Notes: a model not told the origin generated them from the sequence alone. Shown: positions 41,045 to 49,241, counted from the first letter of the stretch. The stretch is 64,000 nucleotides of DNA from Sphingobacterium faecale (GCF_016746095.1 NZ_JAERTY010000001.1:186001-250000), one strand, 5' to 3'. Numbers and translations: made by a program.

Positions 41045-41623
41045 TTATTGTTTCACTCCGTTCCAAATAATTTCTACGAGTTCTTCTAAATGTCTTCTGT
41101 CTAAGGGGACCTTGCCGTAAAGTACGGATTTCGAAAAGGTAACCGCAGATCCTATGAAGGCAGAAGCCATGACATGAACATCTATTTTTCTTAATGAATT
41201 TGTTTCCATACCTTTCAACAAAAAGTTGATCACATTGTTTTCATCACAACCTCCCACTTTCTGTTTATCGTGCGCGAGTTCATTAAATGGAGAGTTGTGA
41301 AATTGTTCTAAAAAACTGAATATATCGGTGTTGTCGACCTGAAATTTACAAAAGCGTTCTAATACCATAGCGAACTGCTTCTGATAGGGTAGTTCAGGAT
41401 CAATAGCATCGAATATATAGGAGTTGATTTTCTTTTTACAATAGGTAAAAAGCTCTAATATCAAATTTTCCTTGGATGGAAAGTAATGATAAATAGTGCC
41501 AATAGCTACATCTGAACTCTTGGCGATCATACTCATCGGTGTTCCGTGGAACCCATTTTCTTTGATGAGTGCCAGTGTATGCTTGAAGATACACTCTATT
41601 TTATCTGTAAATTGAACGTTCAT
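41045..41623 (-). CDS. TetR-family transcriptional regulator
   Basis: 192 residues. The N-terminal helix-turn-helix reads MSMIAKSSDVAIGTIYHYFPSKENLI (about 26-51), the standard TetR pattern. The C-terminal ligand domain is helical and typical of AcrR/QacR-like repressors. It precedes and probably represses the efflux operon on the same strand, in the usual arrangement. The inducer is unknown. Confidence 0.9.
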   Translation of the reverse strand: MNVQFTDKIECIFKHTLALIKENGFHGTPMSMIAKSSDVAIGTIYHYFPSKENLILELFTYCKKKINSYIFDAIDPELPYQKQFAMVLERFCKFQVDNTDIFSFLEQFHNSPFNELAHDKQKVGGCDENNVINFLLKGMETNSLRKIDVHVMASAFIGSAVTFSKSVLYGKVPLDRRHLEELVEIIWNGVKQ

Positions 41624-41630
41624 TCGGTTG

Positions 41631-41638
41631 CAAATTTA
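41631..41638 (-). promoter_or_regulatory. Promoter -7 element of the TetR-type gene
   Basis: Minus-strand TAAATTTG, a full TAnnTTTG match. The final G is 8 bases before the ATG at 41623, so the message would be nearly leaderless. The -33 element is not clear. Confidence 0.55.
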
Positions 41639-41767
41639 ATGATTGAGAACCAATAAAAATGTCAAAATTCTGTTATAAAAGGTGATTTTCCTAAGAGTGG
41701 AATGTGGAGTAGAGAAAGCGTTTAACCCGCATCTGTGTTAAGAAATTGTTAATTCTTAAGAAAAGGC

Positions 41768-41798
41768 TTGACAGGTGTATGTTCTACACTTATCTTTG
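41768..41798 (+). promoter_or_regulatory. Promoter with no gene behind it (plus strand)
   Basis: TTG at 41768-41770 and a perfect TATCTTTG at 41791-41798, with 27 bases between the T-runs. No plus-strand gene follows; a terminator comes about 30-60 bases later. See the adjoining RNA candidate. Confidence 0.65.
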
Positions 41799-41804
41799 TG
41801 GTAT

Positions 41805-41870
41805 CATAATTTAGGTTTATAATTGGTTAGTAAAGGTTTTCATTCTCCCCGTTTGAAAACCTTTTTTTTA
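41805..41870 (+). ncRNA. Candidate small RNA
   Basis: A well-formed promoter at 41768-41798 points into a 66-base stretch that ends in a strong rho-independent terminator. There is no reading frame of any length in it, and the genes on both sides are on the minus strand. A short regulatory RNA of about 65 bases is the simplest reading. The start is set 7 bases after the final G of the promoter. An antisense effect on the cytochrome c mRNA end is possible but not shown. Confidence 0.5.
41832..41870 (+). terminator. Rho-independent terminator, plus strand
   Basis: An 11-bp stem (41832-41842 with 41854-41864), 11-base loop containing CTCCCC, and a T-run on the plus strand. There is no matching T-run on the minus strand, so it serves plus-strand transcription. 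Confidence 0.75.
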
Positions 41871-41873
41871 TGC

Positions 41874-42302
41874 CTAGTTGCAGTTTTTTAAAGCTTCCTT
41901 TACTTCTTGATGCGAGTAGATAGAATCACTTTGTGTAAAGTTGGTAGTAATATAGGTTAGGATATAAGCTATATCTAATTCGCTTAGTTGTGGGTTAGCA
42001 GGCATTTTTTCGTTAAATACCTGTCCATGTATGATAATTTCTCCCTGCATACCGTTTTTTACCATGCAGCTCAATTTTGCTCTGTTGTCTTTGAAAAAAG
42101 CAGCGTCAGTCAATGGGGGATAGAGTTTGCCTAATCCTTCTCCCTTTGCTCCATGGCAATTTTGGCAATTTGTAGTATAAAGCTTTTGACCATTTACGGC
42201 ATATTGAGCCGTCTCTATATTGAGATTGGAATGACATGAAGCCAAATAAGCTAAGCTAAATATGGTTATGCCCAGTATAATGAAAATGTGGAATAGACGC
42301 AT
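41874..42302 (-). CDS. Cytochrome c lipoprotein
   Basis: 142 residues. Lipobox ASC with C23, then a single c-type heme motif CQNCH (C46, C49, H50) and a C-terminal EKMPANPQLSELDIAYILTYI region with the methionine ligand. This is a class I monoheme cytochrome c attached to a membrane on its periplasmic side. It lies 1 base after the SCO-type gene and should be co-transcribed with it. Electron partners are unknown. Confidence 0.88.
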   Translation of the reverse strand: MRLFHIFIILGITIFSLAYLASCHSNLNIETAQYAVNGQKLYTTNCQNCHGAKGEGLGKLYPPLTDAAFFKDNRAKLSCMVKNGMQGEIIIHGQVFNEKMPANPQLSELDIAYILTYITTNFTQSDSIYSHQEVKEALKNCN

Positions 42303-42303
42303 A

Positions 42304-42939
42304 TTACTTGTACTCTTGTAAGAGAATATCTATGTCCGCTAACAATTTTTCTACTTCTTCACTGTTGGTGCCGTCGTAAGCTCCCCTGATTCTTTTGTCA
42401 TGATCTATCAACACTAAATAACCAGAGTGATCATAGCCTCCTGGGACAGAAGCATCTTCTTTGGTGTATACGAGATACTTGTCCGAAAGGCCGTAGATTG
42501 CAGCCTTGGTTCCGGTTACAAATTGCCACTGCTCATTGTCTACGCCCAATTTGCTGGCATAGGATTTTAAGACGTGTGGTTGATCATATTTAAAATCTAT
42601 GCTATGAGATAGGAAAGCTATCCGGTTATCGTTTTTATACTTCTCGTACGCTTTTAAGAGGTTACGTTGCATGGTTGGACAAATACTCGGACAATGCGTG
42701 AAAAAGAAATTGGCAACGTATATTTTATTATCGAAAAACTTATCTGATAGCATGACACTATCCTGATTAAGAAATTCAAACTTAGGAATAGTAGGATAAA
42801 TGGTATCAGCTACCATTTTTCCCTCTATTTCTTTTTGGACCACTTCCCGTTCTCCGATAATAGGGAGTTTTTTTGCCGTAGGTTGGCACGCTACAAAAGT
42901 TAAAGCACATGCAGCGGTACAAAAAAAAGTTCTAATCAT
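42304..42939 (-). CDS. SCO family copper/redox lipoprotein
   Basis: 211 residues. Lipobox ending VAC (C18). The thioredoxin-like SCO fold has the copper ligands C83 and C87 in FFTHCPSICPTM and the histidine H171 in GGYDHSGYLVLID. SCO proteins deliver copper to the CuA site of cytochrome oxidases or act as thiol reductases. Its genes neighbours are a cytochrome c (1 base downstream) and a small lipoprotein (8 bases upstream), a trio that fits a respiratory copper function. Confidence 0.9.
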   Translation of the reverse strand: MIRTFFCTAACALTFVACQPTAKKLPIIGEREVVQKEIEGKMVADTIYPTIPKFEFLNQDSVMLSDKFFDNKIYVANFFFTHCPSICPTMQRNLLKAYEKYKNDNRIAFLSHSIDFKYDQPHVLKSYASKLGVDNEQWQFVTGTKAAIYGLSDKYLVYTKEDASVPGGYDHSGYLVLIDHDKRIRGAYDGTNSEEVEKLLADIDILLQEYK

Positions 42940-42947
42940 GGTATTAG

Positions 42948-43376
42948 TTATAGTTTACCTAGTTTTTTGTTGCTCTCTAAAGAGACGTCTTCAAACTGTT
43001 TTCTCATTGCTTTTATTTTTTCGATTTCTCCTTCTTGATAAGATACTGTAGTACTATCGGGGTTGTACTCTTTCATCCAAGTCATCATATTGTCTGTCGC
43101 AGCTTCGAGGTTGCTTTTCAATGTGATGAGATCGATTCTTACGGCAGCTGTATCTGCTTGGGGATCTTTTGTAAGAACCTGGCCTAGATTTTCTAATATA
43201 GAATCAATTTTTACCGTAGTCTTGTCAAAATGGGCAATCTGAGGCATGATTTCATCATGGATAGCTATAGCCTCTTCAGCTAGCTGTTGATGTTTAACGG
43301 CTTCTTTGGTTGCGGAAGACTGGCACGAGCCCAGTAGAATCGCACTCGCTGATAGTAGATAAATTTTTTTTTTCAT
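42948..43376 (-). CDS. Small helical lipoprotein of the SCO operon
   Basis: 142 residues with a lipobox ending GSC (near residue 18). The mature part is almost entirely helical and charged (AVKHQQLAEEAIAIHDEIMPQIA), with no cofactor motif; a coiled coil is likely. Similar short lipoproteins are found beside SCO genes in Bacteroidota, often annotated as viral A-type inclusion-like. It lies 8 bases before the SCO gene. Function unknown; a partner of the SCO protein is a reasonable guess from position. Confidence 0.65.
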   Translation of the reverse strand: MKKKIYLLSASAILLGSCQSSATKEAVKHQQLAEEAIAIHDEIMPQIAHFDKTTVKIDSILENLGQVLTKDPQADTAAVRIDLITLKSNLEAATDNMMTWMKEYNPDSTTVSYQEGEIEKIKAMRKQFEDVSLESNKKLGKL

Positions 43377-43407
43377 GTGTACAAAATTTAGTGTTTTTAA
43401 GTGTAGT

Positions 43408-43935
43408 CTAATTATGTCCTACCCCCTTATAAATTTCTTCTAATGTAGTTGATTTATTCTCCCTCTTGATAAGGAAATCCAAATTTCTAATATAAATTTC
43501 ATTGTGACAGATAGCGCATTTTACGCCATTTTTGTCGAATACACAAGTGGTGAAAGTTTTTATAATTTTTCCTTTCTCCTGGATTTCGTCAAAAGCCTCT
43601 CTTACATCATTATCCTGTAAATAGAGTGAATACTGTAAATCGGTTCTTCCGGGTTTTAGATATTCAATACGAGCAGATTTGAGCCATGCGACAGTTCGCT
43701 TCATTCCATTGGCTTGAAAAATTTGATCTAGAAGTATGGAATGTACAGGATCTAAGGCCGTAAAAATTGTTCCTCCAAATACTGTTTTATTCGAATTGAC
43801 ATTTAGAAAGCTTTTATGAATCTTAACATCAATTCCCCTAAAATCTTTGTGGACTTTTTTTACCCATATTCTTTGAAAAAAGAAAGGAGGATAGAGCCTG
43901 AGCAGCCATTTGAGAGAAGACGGATTTAACTTCAT
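43408..43935 (-). CDS. DUF4442 hotdog-fold protein
   Basis: 175 residues. The N-terminal segment LRLYPPFFFQRIWVKKVHKDFRGIDVKIHKSFLNVN followed by VFGGTIFTALDPVHSIL and SARIEYLKPGRTDLQY matches the DUF4442 family, a relative of thioesterases with a hotdog fold. Substrates are not established for this family. The gene is the upstream member of a minus-strand run with the SCO trio (31 bases between), and is divergent from the MFS gene. Confidence 0.75.
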   Translation of the reverse strand: MKLNPSSLKWLLRLYPPFFFQRIWVKKVHKDFRGIDVKIHKSFLNVNSNKTVFGGTIFTALDPVHSILLDQIFQANGMKRTVAWLKSARIEYLKPGRTDLQYSLYLQDNDVREAFDEIQEKGKIIKTFTTCVFDKNGVKCAICHNEIYIRNLDFLIKRENKSTTLEEIYKGVGHN

Positions 43936-44037
43936 ACTAACAAAAGTACGATTAATAACGTTTTAAATAACTAAATCGAGGCAATATGTTGTGTAAAATG
44001 ATTTTCTATAGTAAATTACATCAAATTTAACCATTCT

Positions 44038-44056
44038 GTGACTTAAGTAAAGTCAC
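44038..44056. promoter_or_regulatory. Inverted repeat before the MFS gene
   Basis: GTGACTT (44038-44044) and AAGTCAC (44050-44056) with 5 bases between form a perfect inverted repeat 28 bases before the ATG. A CACCTTTG that could serve as -7 element begins inside it at 44054. An operator for a dimeric regulator is likely. Confidence 0.5.
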
Positions 44057-44084
44057 CTTTGTTTTTTATTAATAGACCTTAATT

Positions 44085-45308
44085 ATGGCTTCCAATAATA
44101 CAAAGAACACATGGCTATTGATTCTGGTAGCTTCATTGGGTTATTTCGTAGACATCTATGATTTGATTATTTTCTCGATTGTACGCGTACGTTCTTTCGA
44201 GGATATTGGCGTAGCTGAAGAGCTTATGCGGGTAAAAGGAGAGTTTGTATTGAATATGCAAATGGGAGGCTTGTTATTGGGTGGGCTGATATGGGGAGTA
44301 ATAGCGGATAAATATGGACGGGTAAGGGTATTATTTGGCTCCATTCTACTGTACTCCCTAGCTAATATTTATAATGGTTTTGTGCACGATGTGACCACTT
44401 ATGGTATAGTGCGTTTTATAGCAGGAATCGGATTGGCGGGCGAACTAGGAGCGGGGATTACTTTGGTTAGCGAGTCCATGCATCGAAGTAAACGCGGATA
44501 TGGCACTATGTTGGTTGCTGGAGTTGGGGTTTTAGGAGCTATTTTAGCTTATTTTGTGTCCGAATGGTTTGATTGGCGTACCGCTTATTTTGTAGGAGGA
44601 GGAATGGGGATTGTATTACTCTTGATGCGGGTAGGGACTTTTGAATCGGGGCTTTTCACACAATCTATAGGACATGGTCATGTCCCCAAAGGAAGTTTAA
44701 AACTATTGTTTATGGATAAGGATAGACTCAGGCGTTATGTGTATTGTTTGTGTATAGGTTTGCCAATTTGGTTTGTTGTTGGCGTATTAGTTACTCAAGC
44801 GCCTGAGATAGGTAAAGCTCTAGGGGCGAAAGATATGTTGAGCGCAGGAAAAGGGGTTATGTTTACCTATTTAGGAATTTCTGTCGGTGATTTCTTAGCA
44901 GGTCTCTTGGCGCAATGGTTAAAGTCGCGAAAGAAAGTGGTGCTTCTATGCCAGATACTGATTTTAGTGTCTTCCCTGTGGTATTTAAATAGTACAGGAA
45001 TAGGAGAGAGCAAGTTTATGTTTCTCGCATTTTTTATGGGTCTGGGGGTTGGGTATTGGGCTACTTTTGTGACAATATCTGCAGAACAGTTTGGGACAAA
45101 TCTAAGGGCAACTGTCGCTACGACTGCCCCAAATTTCGTGCGGGGCGCTCTAATACCTTCTACGTTATTGTACGGTTATTTTGTGGACTTATGGGGGATT
45201 ATTGCTGCCGCTACAATTACGTTAGTTCTGCTCACAGGAATTGCTATTTTTGCTTTAACACAGTTAGAAGAGAGCTTTGACAAAGATTTGAACTATTACG
45301 AGGAATAG
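44085..45308 (+). CDS. Major facilitator superfamily transporter
   Basis: 407 residues and about twelve membrane helices. The signature between helices two and three reads GVIADKYGRVRVLFGS (near 69-84), and FIAGIGLAGELGAGITLVSE (near 112) resembles the sugar-acid/aromatic-acid branch of MFS transporters. The substrate cannot be deduced. The gene stands alone on the plus strand, with its own inverted-repeat operator candidate upstream, and converges on the cysteine-rich small gene. Confidence 0.85.
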   Translation: MASNNTKNTWLLILVASLGYFVDIYDLIIFSIVRVRSFEDIGVAEELMRVKGEFVLNMQMGGLLLGGLIWGVIADKYGRVRVLFGSILLYSLANIYNGFVHDVTTYGIVRFIAGIGLAGELGAGITLVSESMHRSKRGYGTMLVAGVGVLGAILAYFVSEWFDWRTAYFVGGGMGIVLLLMRVGTFESGLFTQSIGHGHVPKGSLKLLFMDKDRLRRYVYCLCIGLPIWFVVGVLVTQAPEIGKALGAKDMLSAGKGVMFTYLGISVGDFLAGLLAQWLKSRKKVVLLCQILILVSSLWYLNSTGIGESKFMFLAFFMGLGVGYWATFVTISAEQFGTNLRATVATTAPNFVRGALIPSTLLYGYFVDLWGIIAAATITLVLLTGIAIFALTQLEESFDKDLNYYEE

Positions 45309-45312
45309 ATTT

Positions 45313-45474
45313 TTAGCGATCAGGGCATTTTTTACAACGCTTACCTCTTTTGTATTTTTTGCAACACTTCTTGAATACACAACAAGAAAAATCGCCAAAG
45401 GGGTTTATTCCTTTGAGCGATTGATCAATTTCTGTATTTGTTACTACTAGATCTGATAAACTCTGCCTTTCCAT
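45313..45474 (-). CDS. Cysteine-rich small basic protein
   Basis: 53 residues. An acidic-neutral N-terminal half (MERQSLSDLVV then TEIDQSLKGINPFGDF) leads to a basic C-terminal half with seven cysteines: SCCVFKKCCKKYKRGKRCKKC. Two CC pairs and a spaced pair suggest metal or zinc binding or a compact disulfide-free metal site in the cytosol; there is no signal peptide. A perfect -7 element TATCTTTG lies 5 bases before the ATG, which supports the gene being real. It follows the uridine kinase gene on the same strand. I do not know a family name. Confidence 0.6.
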   Translation of the reverse strand: MERQSLSDLVVTNTEIDQSLKGINPFGDFSCCVFKKCCKKYKRGKRCKKCPDR

Positions 45475-45478
45475 ACTG

Positions 45479-45486
45479 CAAAGATA
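45479..45486 (-). promoter_or_regulatory. Promoter -7 element of the cysteine-rich gene
   Basis: Minus-strand TATCTTTG, a perfect match, final G 5 bases before the ATG at 45474. It falls in the 33 bases between the uridine kinase stop and this gene. The -33 element is not evident. Confidence 0.55.
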
Positions 45487-45507
45487 GTTATTTAGACTAG
45501 TTTTAAA

Positions 45508-46143
45508 TTAATTGAATTGTAATTTTTCTTTTAGCTCCTGAGAAATAACATTTGTAGCACTGTTAATAAGCACTGGATCATCCGTATTGTTGACAACAAT
45601 GCGGTCACACGTGTTTTTATAAGGTAATAGATATGTGTTATAAGAGGGGACAACATGGTTGATCCATTTGTACATCACATCATCATGGTCGTATCCGCGC
45701 TCTACCAGATCTCTTTTTAATCTACGTGTTAATGCTATTTCTTCATCTGCGTCTAAAAATATACGATAGTTTAACAGCTGATTAATTTCTTCATAATGAA
45801 AGATAAACAATCCCTCTACAATCAGAATAGGAGCTGGCTTTATTTCCAGCGTTTTGGGTTTTATACTGGGATTATTAAAGGTATATTCTTTTTTATATAT
45901 TGTATTTCCTTCGAAAAGGCTTTTGATATCATTGAAAAACGATTCTCTATCAATCGAAGAAGGAATATCGAAGTTGTATAACCTGTTTTCTTCCTGTGTT
46001 TTGGTATTCGCTGGAAAATAATAATCATCCTGCGAGATTAATGTGACTTGATCTTGGTCAAAATGGTCTAAGAAGCTCTTTAAAAAGAAAGTCTTACCAG
46101 AACCACTACTACCTGCGATTCCCATTACATACGGTTTGTCCAT
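45508..46143 (-). CDS. udk: Uridine kinase
   Basis: 211 residues, normal for the family. P-loop GSSGSGKT at 11-18, the nucleoside-binding ISQDDYYFP (near 37-45), YNFDIPSSID and VEGLFIFH (near 110-117) are all present. The enzyme phosphorylates uridine and cytidine in pyrimidine salvage. It lies 13 bases after the LysM gene in a minus-strand run that also includes the DUF4905 gene. Confidence 0.9.
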   Translation of the reverse strand: MDKPYVMGIAGSSGSGKTFFLKSFLDHFDQDQVTLISQDDYYFPANTKTQEENRLYNFDIPSSIDRESFFNDIKSLFEGNTIYKKEYTFNNPSIKPKTLEIKPAPILIVEGLFIFHYEEINQLLNYRIFLDADEEIALTRRLKRDLVERGYDHDDVMYKWINHVVPSYNTYLLPYKNTCDRIVVNNTDDPVLINSATNVISQELKEKLQFN

Positions 46144-46156
46144 TTATATTTTAAAA

Positions 46157-47089
46157 TTACTCTTGCTCTAATGGTATGCCATAGGTAATCTCTACCTGAA
46201 ACTTCCGATCTAATACACCGATTGAAGAGGCAACAGATTTGGAAAGTACAACAATAGCATCCTGTGTTTCTTGATTATCCCCAAATTTGCCTACTACTTT
46301 TGCAAAGGTAACACTTCGGTTCATAGGGTTTGTGATTTTTAAGATAGTTCCTATAGGAGCGGTTTTATGCAAGGCGAGGCTGGTCTGCCCGTCTCCTTGA
46401 AGGCTATCCATCCATACTCCCACTCCACGTTCTTTCTTTTCTCGGATACCATATTTGTTGGGCTTAAACATAGAATCATCGATGGGTTGATGCTCTTGTA
46501 TTTCGGGAGGTACCTCTGGGACAATAACTGATTCTATCTTAGGCTCTGGGGCGGGAAGACTATGATTAGGTACCTTTAAGATTTGTCCTTCCCGCAGATT
46601 CTCCGATGTGAGGCCGTTGACTTTTTTTATATCATCTACAGAAATTCCAAAACGTCTGGAAATTGCATAAAGTGTTTCACTTTTGCTGACTTTGTATTCC
46701 GTTACGTCTTGCGGATCTATCAGGACGTTTTCTCGATCTGGAATCGGGTTGAGCGTCTTAGTAGCTTGGTTTTCAGTTACAGCCTTGCCTCTAGGTATTT
46801 TTACGGTATCACCAACGCGAAGGCTTTTCTTGTTGTTGGTATTCATGATATCCTTTACAGGAACTCCGTATACCCGGCTCAACTGATAGTAGGTCTCCTG
46901 GGGAGTTAACTTATGGATGACATAACGTTGTCCATTTATAATTTCGTTTCCTATAGAATCAGGAGCGATGCATACCATTGTCGTTGCCATATTTTTGGCT
47001 TGAATGGAAGTCCAATTGCTTAATCCTAGTCCTAGAGCCAATAAAAACGATAATTTATGATACGATTTAATAGTTTTATTATGCTTCAT
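46157..47089 (-). CDS. LysM-domain cell-wall protein
   Basis: 310 residues from the ATG at 47089 (an upstream TTG at 47098 is less likely). After a signal peptide (to about residue 32), two LysM domains follow: VIHKLTPQETYYQLSRVYGVPVKDIMNTN (about 54-82) and YKVSKSETLYAISRRFGISVDDIKKVNGL (about 130-158). A C-terminal part beginning near 215 resembles a double-psi beta-barrel/RlpA-like fold with VWMDSL and IGTILKITNP. It probably binds peptidoglycan in the periplasm. The gene lies between DUF4905 and uridine kinase. Confidence 0.8.
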   Translation of the reverse strand: MKHNKTIKSYHKLSFLLALGLGLSNWTSIQAKNMATTMVCIAPDSIGNEIINGQRYVIHKLTPQETYYQLSRVYGVPVKDIMNTNNKKSLRVGDTVKIPRGKAVTENQATKTLNPIPDRENVLIDPQDVTEYKVSKSETLYAISRRFGISVDDIKKVNGLTSENLREGQILKVPNHSLPAPEPKIESVIVPEVPPEIQEHQPIDDSMFKPNKYGIREKKERGVGVWMDSLQGDGQTSLALHKTAPIGTILKITNPMNRSVTFAKVVGKFGDNQETQDAIVVLSKSVASSIGVLDRKFQVEITYGIPLEQE

Positions 47090-47098
47090 AGCTTGCAA

Positions 47099-47851
47099 TT
47101 ATACTAAATACGTCGCAATTTCTTGTTTAGTATTTGATAAAAAGAAAATATGACCTTTGACTTGAAAATAGGGCTGTGGGATTAATCTGTCTAAGCCTGT
47201 CAAGATAATTTTATTGTCAAGTATTTCATTTTTAGTCGATAAACTGAGATAAAGATCGAAACTATTGTTGTTTTTTTTGTGGTAAGACCATATAAATATT
47301 TCTTTGTAGGGTTGTAACCAGATTTGATCTTCAAAAGAAAAGCTTTCGATAAAATCTGGAACATAGCCCTGATAAGAGATAGGGTAGGTAATGTTGTTAT
47401 GAGGGAGGTGCAGAGAAGACCTGGCTCCGCTGTCTACAATTCCAGTTTTCAGATCAATGTAATAGTCTATTCCAGAAGGAATAGAACGATGTGCCGCTTT
47501 GATAATACCTTCATAGACCCCCTTTATTACATACTCTTGATAGCAGAAAATAATAGACTGACTGGGGATGTGTAATACTTGGATTCCAGCCTGTATGGGA
47601 GACGATGCGCCAAAGCGTTTAAAAATGAGATAATCATCTTGTATCGATGCTATGGTCCATTCCTTTTCTAGGGCCGTATAATTTTCCAATAAGGTGTCAC
47701 CTTCAAATGTTACGACTGCAAATGAGGGGAGTGTATCTGTGGGATTTCGATATTCAATAGCTAAACAATTATTAGAGCAATCGACTTCTATTTTCCATAT
47801 GGGGAAAGGAAAGTGTTTTTCAAATGCTTTATTAATTGTATATTTATTCAT
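47099..47851 (-). CDS. DUF4905 family protein
   Basis: 250 residues from ATG 47851; a longer form starting at 47890 would put 13 residues into the opposite gene's start and is less likely. The protein is mostly beta-strand with repeated WKIEVD, EWTIASIQDDYLIFKRF and IWSYHKK-like segments, and matches the DUF4905 family known from Sphingobacteriaceae. It has no signal peptide. Function is unknown. Its start is only 13 bases from the start of the divergent protease gene, so its -7 element (TAAATTTG at 47873-47880, minus strand) lies inside that gene. Confidence 0.7.
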   Translation of the reverse strand: MNKYTINKAFEKHFPFPIWKIEVDCSNNCLAIEYRNPTDTLPSFAVVTFEGDTLLENYTALEKEWTIASIQDDYLIFKRFGASSPIQAGIQVLHIPSQSIIFCYQEYVIKGVYEGIIKAAHRSIPSGIDYYIDLKTGIVDSGARSSLHLPHNNITYPISYQGYVPDFIESFSFEDQIWLQPYKEIFIWSYHKKNNNSFDLYLSLSTKNEILDNKIILTGLDRLIPQPYFQVKGHIFFLSNTKQEIATYLV

Positions 47852-47864
47852 ATGTAAATAATTT

Positions 47865-49241
47865 ATGCAATACAAATTTAAGAAATCCATTCTGTTGCTG
47901 CTATTTTTTGTTTTTGGGGCAACTGTCTTTTCCTACGGACAAAATATATATAAGACGGAGTTAAAAGAAGATGTAGGTGCGAATGCATGGCGAATATTAA
48001 AAAAATCTTATGATCAGGCCATACTCAAACAGGCGGACTATTTTTTAGTAGAAATGAATACGTTTGGTGGTGCGGTGAATTACGCTGACTCTATTCGTAC
48101 ATTACTGCTCAATTCGGAGATGAAGACCGTGGTGTATGTAAATAATAATGCGGCTTCTGCAGGTACCTTGATTGCTTTAGCTTCAGATTATATTTTTATG
48201 CATTCGGGCGCATCGTTGGGAGCTGCTAGTGTGGTCAATCAGAATGGAGAGATCATGCCCGAAAAATATCAGTCCTATATGAGGGGCCTGATGCGCGCAA
48301 CAGCGGAGGCAAAAGGACGGGATCCCAAAATGGCTGAAGCTTTTGTAGACCCAAGTATTTCTATTCCCGCATTAAAGGAAGATGGGAAGATCTTAACTTT
48401 TACAGCATCTGAGGCGGTCAATGCAAACTTAGCAAAAGCGGAGGTTAGGCGACTTGAGGATATTTATAGTAGTTTGGATATATCAGCTCCAAGTGTACAG
48501 CGCTATGAAAAAACATGGGTGGATAATATTATTGGTTTTCTAGTAAATCCAATGATTAGTGGTCTGTTGATAATGGGTATAATCGGGGGGATTTACTTTG
48601 AACTTCAAACGCCAGGAATTGGTTTTGCATTGGGAGTCGCTCTAGTTGCAGCAACGTTGTTTTTTGCCCCTTTATATCTGCAGGGGCTAGCTGATCATTG
48701 GGAGATTGCACTTTTCGTCGTTGGGGTCGTGTTATTGGCACTCGAAGTATTTGTTATCCCAGGTTTCGGAATAGCTGGAGTATTAGGTGTTATTTTTGTT
48801 CTTTGCGGACTTGCTTTTTCCATGTTGGCAAATGATTATTTTGATTTTAAAGTCTCTCAACCTGGCTTATTGATGAATTCTTTTTTGATTGTTATTGGAG
48901 CGATGGTTCTCTCCATTATTTTAATGGTTCTTTTTGGTAAGAATATTCTTAATACCCGAGCTTTTAAACGTTTGGTATTGGCTGACGAACAGCGTGCGGA
49001 TAGCGGTTATACATCATCGGTTCCCAAAGTTGATTTATTGAACAAAGAAGGGGTAGCGAGGACTGTTTTACGTCCGGGTGGAAAGATAGAGCTTGAGGGC
49101 GTATGGTATGACGCAGTAGCACTTGATGGTTTTATAGATGCTGGCGAGACCGTTTATGTTGAAAAGCATGAAAACTACAACCTGTTTGTTCGTAAATTAA
49201 GTGATAAGCCCGAACCAATAAATACTTTAGAAAAGGCTTAG
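47865..49241 (+). CDS. NfeD-family membrane-bound serine protease (ClpP-like)
   Basis: 458 residues. Signal peptide to about residue 26, then a ClpP-class protease domain with NNNAASAGTLIALASDYIFM placing the nucleophile at S98 and the partner lysine at K134 in MPEKYQS. Four to five membrane helices follow (about 215-370), and the C-terminal ~80 residues form the NfeD OB-fold (EGVARTVLRPGGKIELEGVWYDAVA). Such long NfeD proteins cleave stomatin-like membrane partners. A stomatin gene is not in this window. The stop overlaps the convergent radical SAM gene by 15 bases. Confidence 0.9.
   Translation: MQYKFKKSILLLLFFVFGATVFSYGQNIYKTELKEDVGANAWRILKKSYDQAILKQADYFLVEMNTFGGAVNYADSIRTLLLNSEMKTVVYVNNNAASAGTLIALASDYIFMHSGASLGAASVVNQNGEIMPEKYQSYMRGLMRATAEAKGRDPKMAEAFVDPSISIPALKEDGKILTFTASEAVNANLAKAEVRRLEDIYSSLDISAPSVQRYEKTWVDNIIGFLVNPMISGLLIMGIIGGIYFELQTPGIGFALGVALVAATLFFAPLYLQGLADHWEIALFVVGVVLLALEVFVIPGFGIAGVLGVIFVLCGLAFSMLANDYFDFKVSQPGLLMNSFLIVIGAMVLSIILMVLFGKNILNTRAFKRLVLADEQRADSGYTSSVPKVDLLNKEGVARTVLRPGGKIELEGVWYDAVALDGFIDAGETVYVEKHENYNLFVRKLSDKPEPINTLEKA
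47873..47880 (-). promoter_or_regulatory. Promoter -7 element of the DUF4905 gene
   Basis: Minus-strand TAAATTTG, inside the first codons of the divergent protease gene; the final G is 22 bases before the ATG at 47851. Confidence 0.5.
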
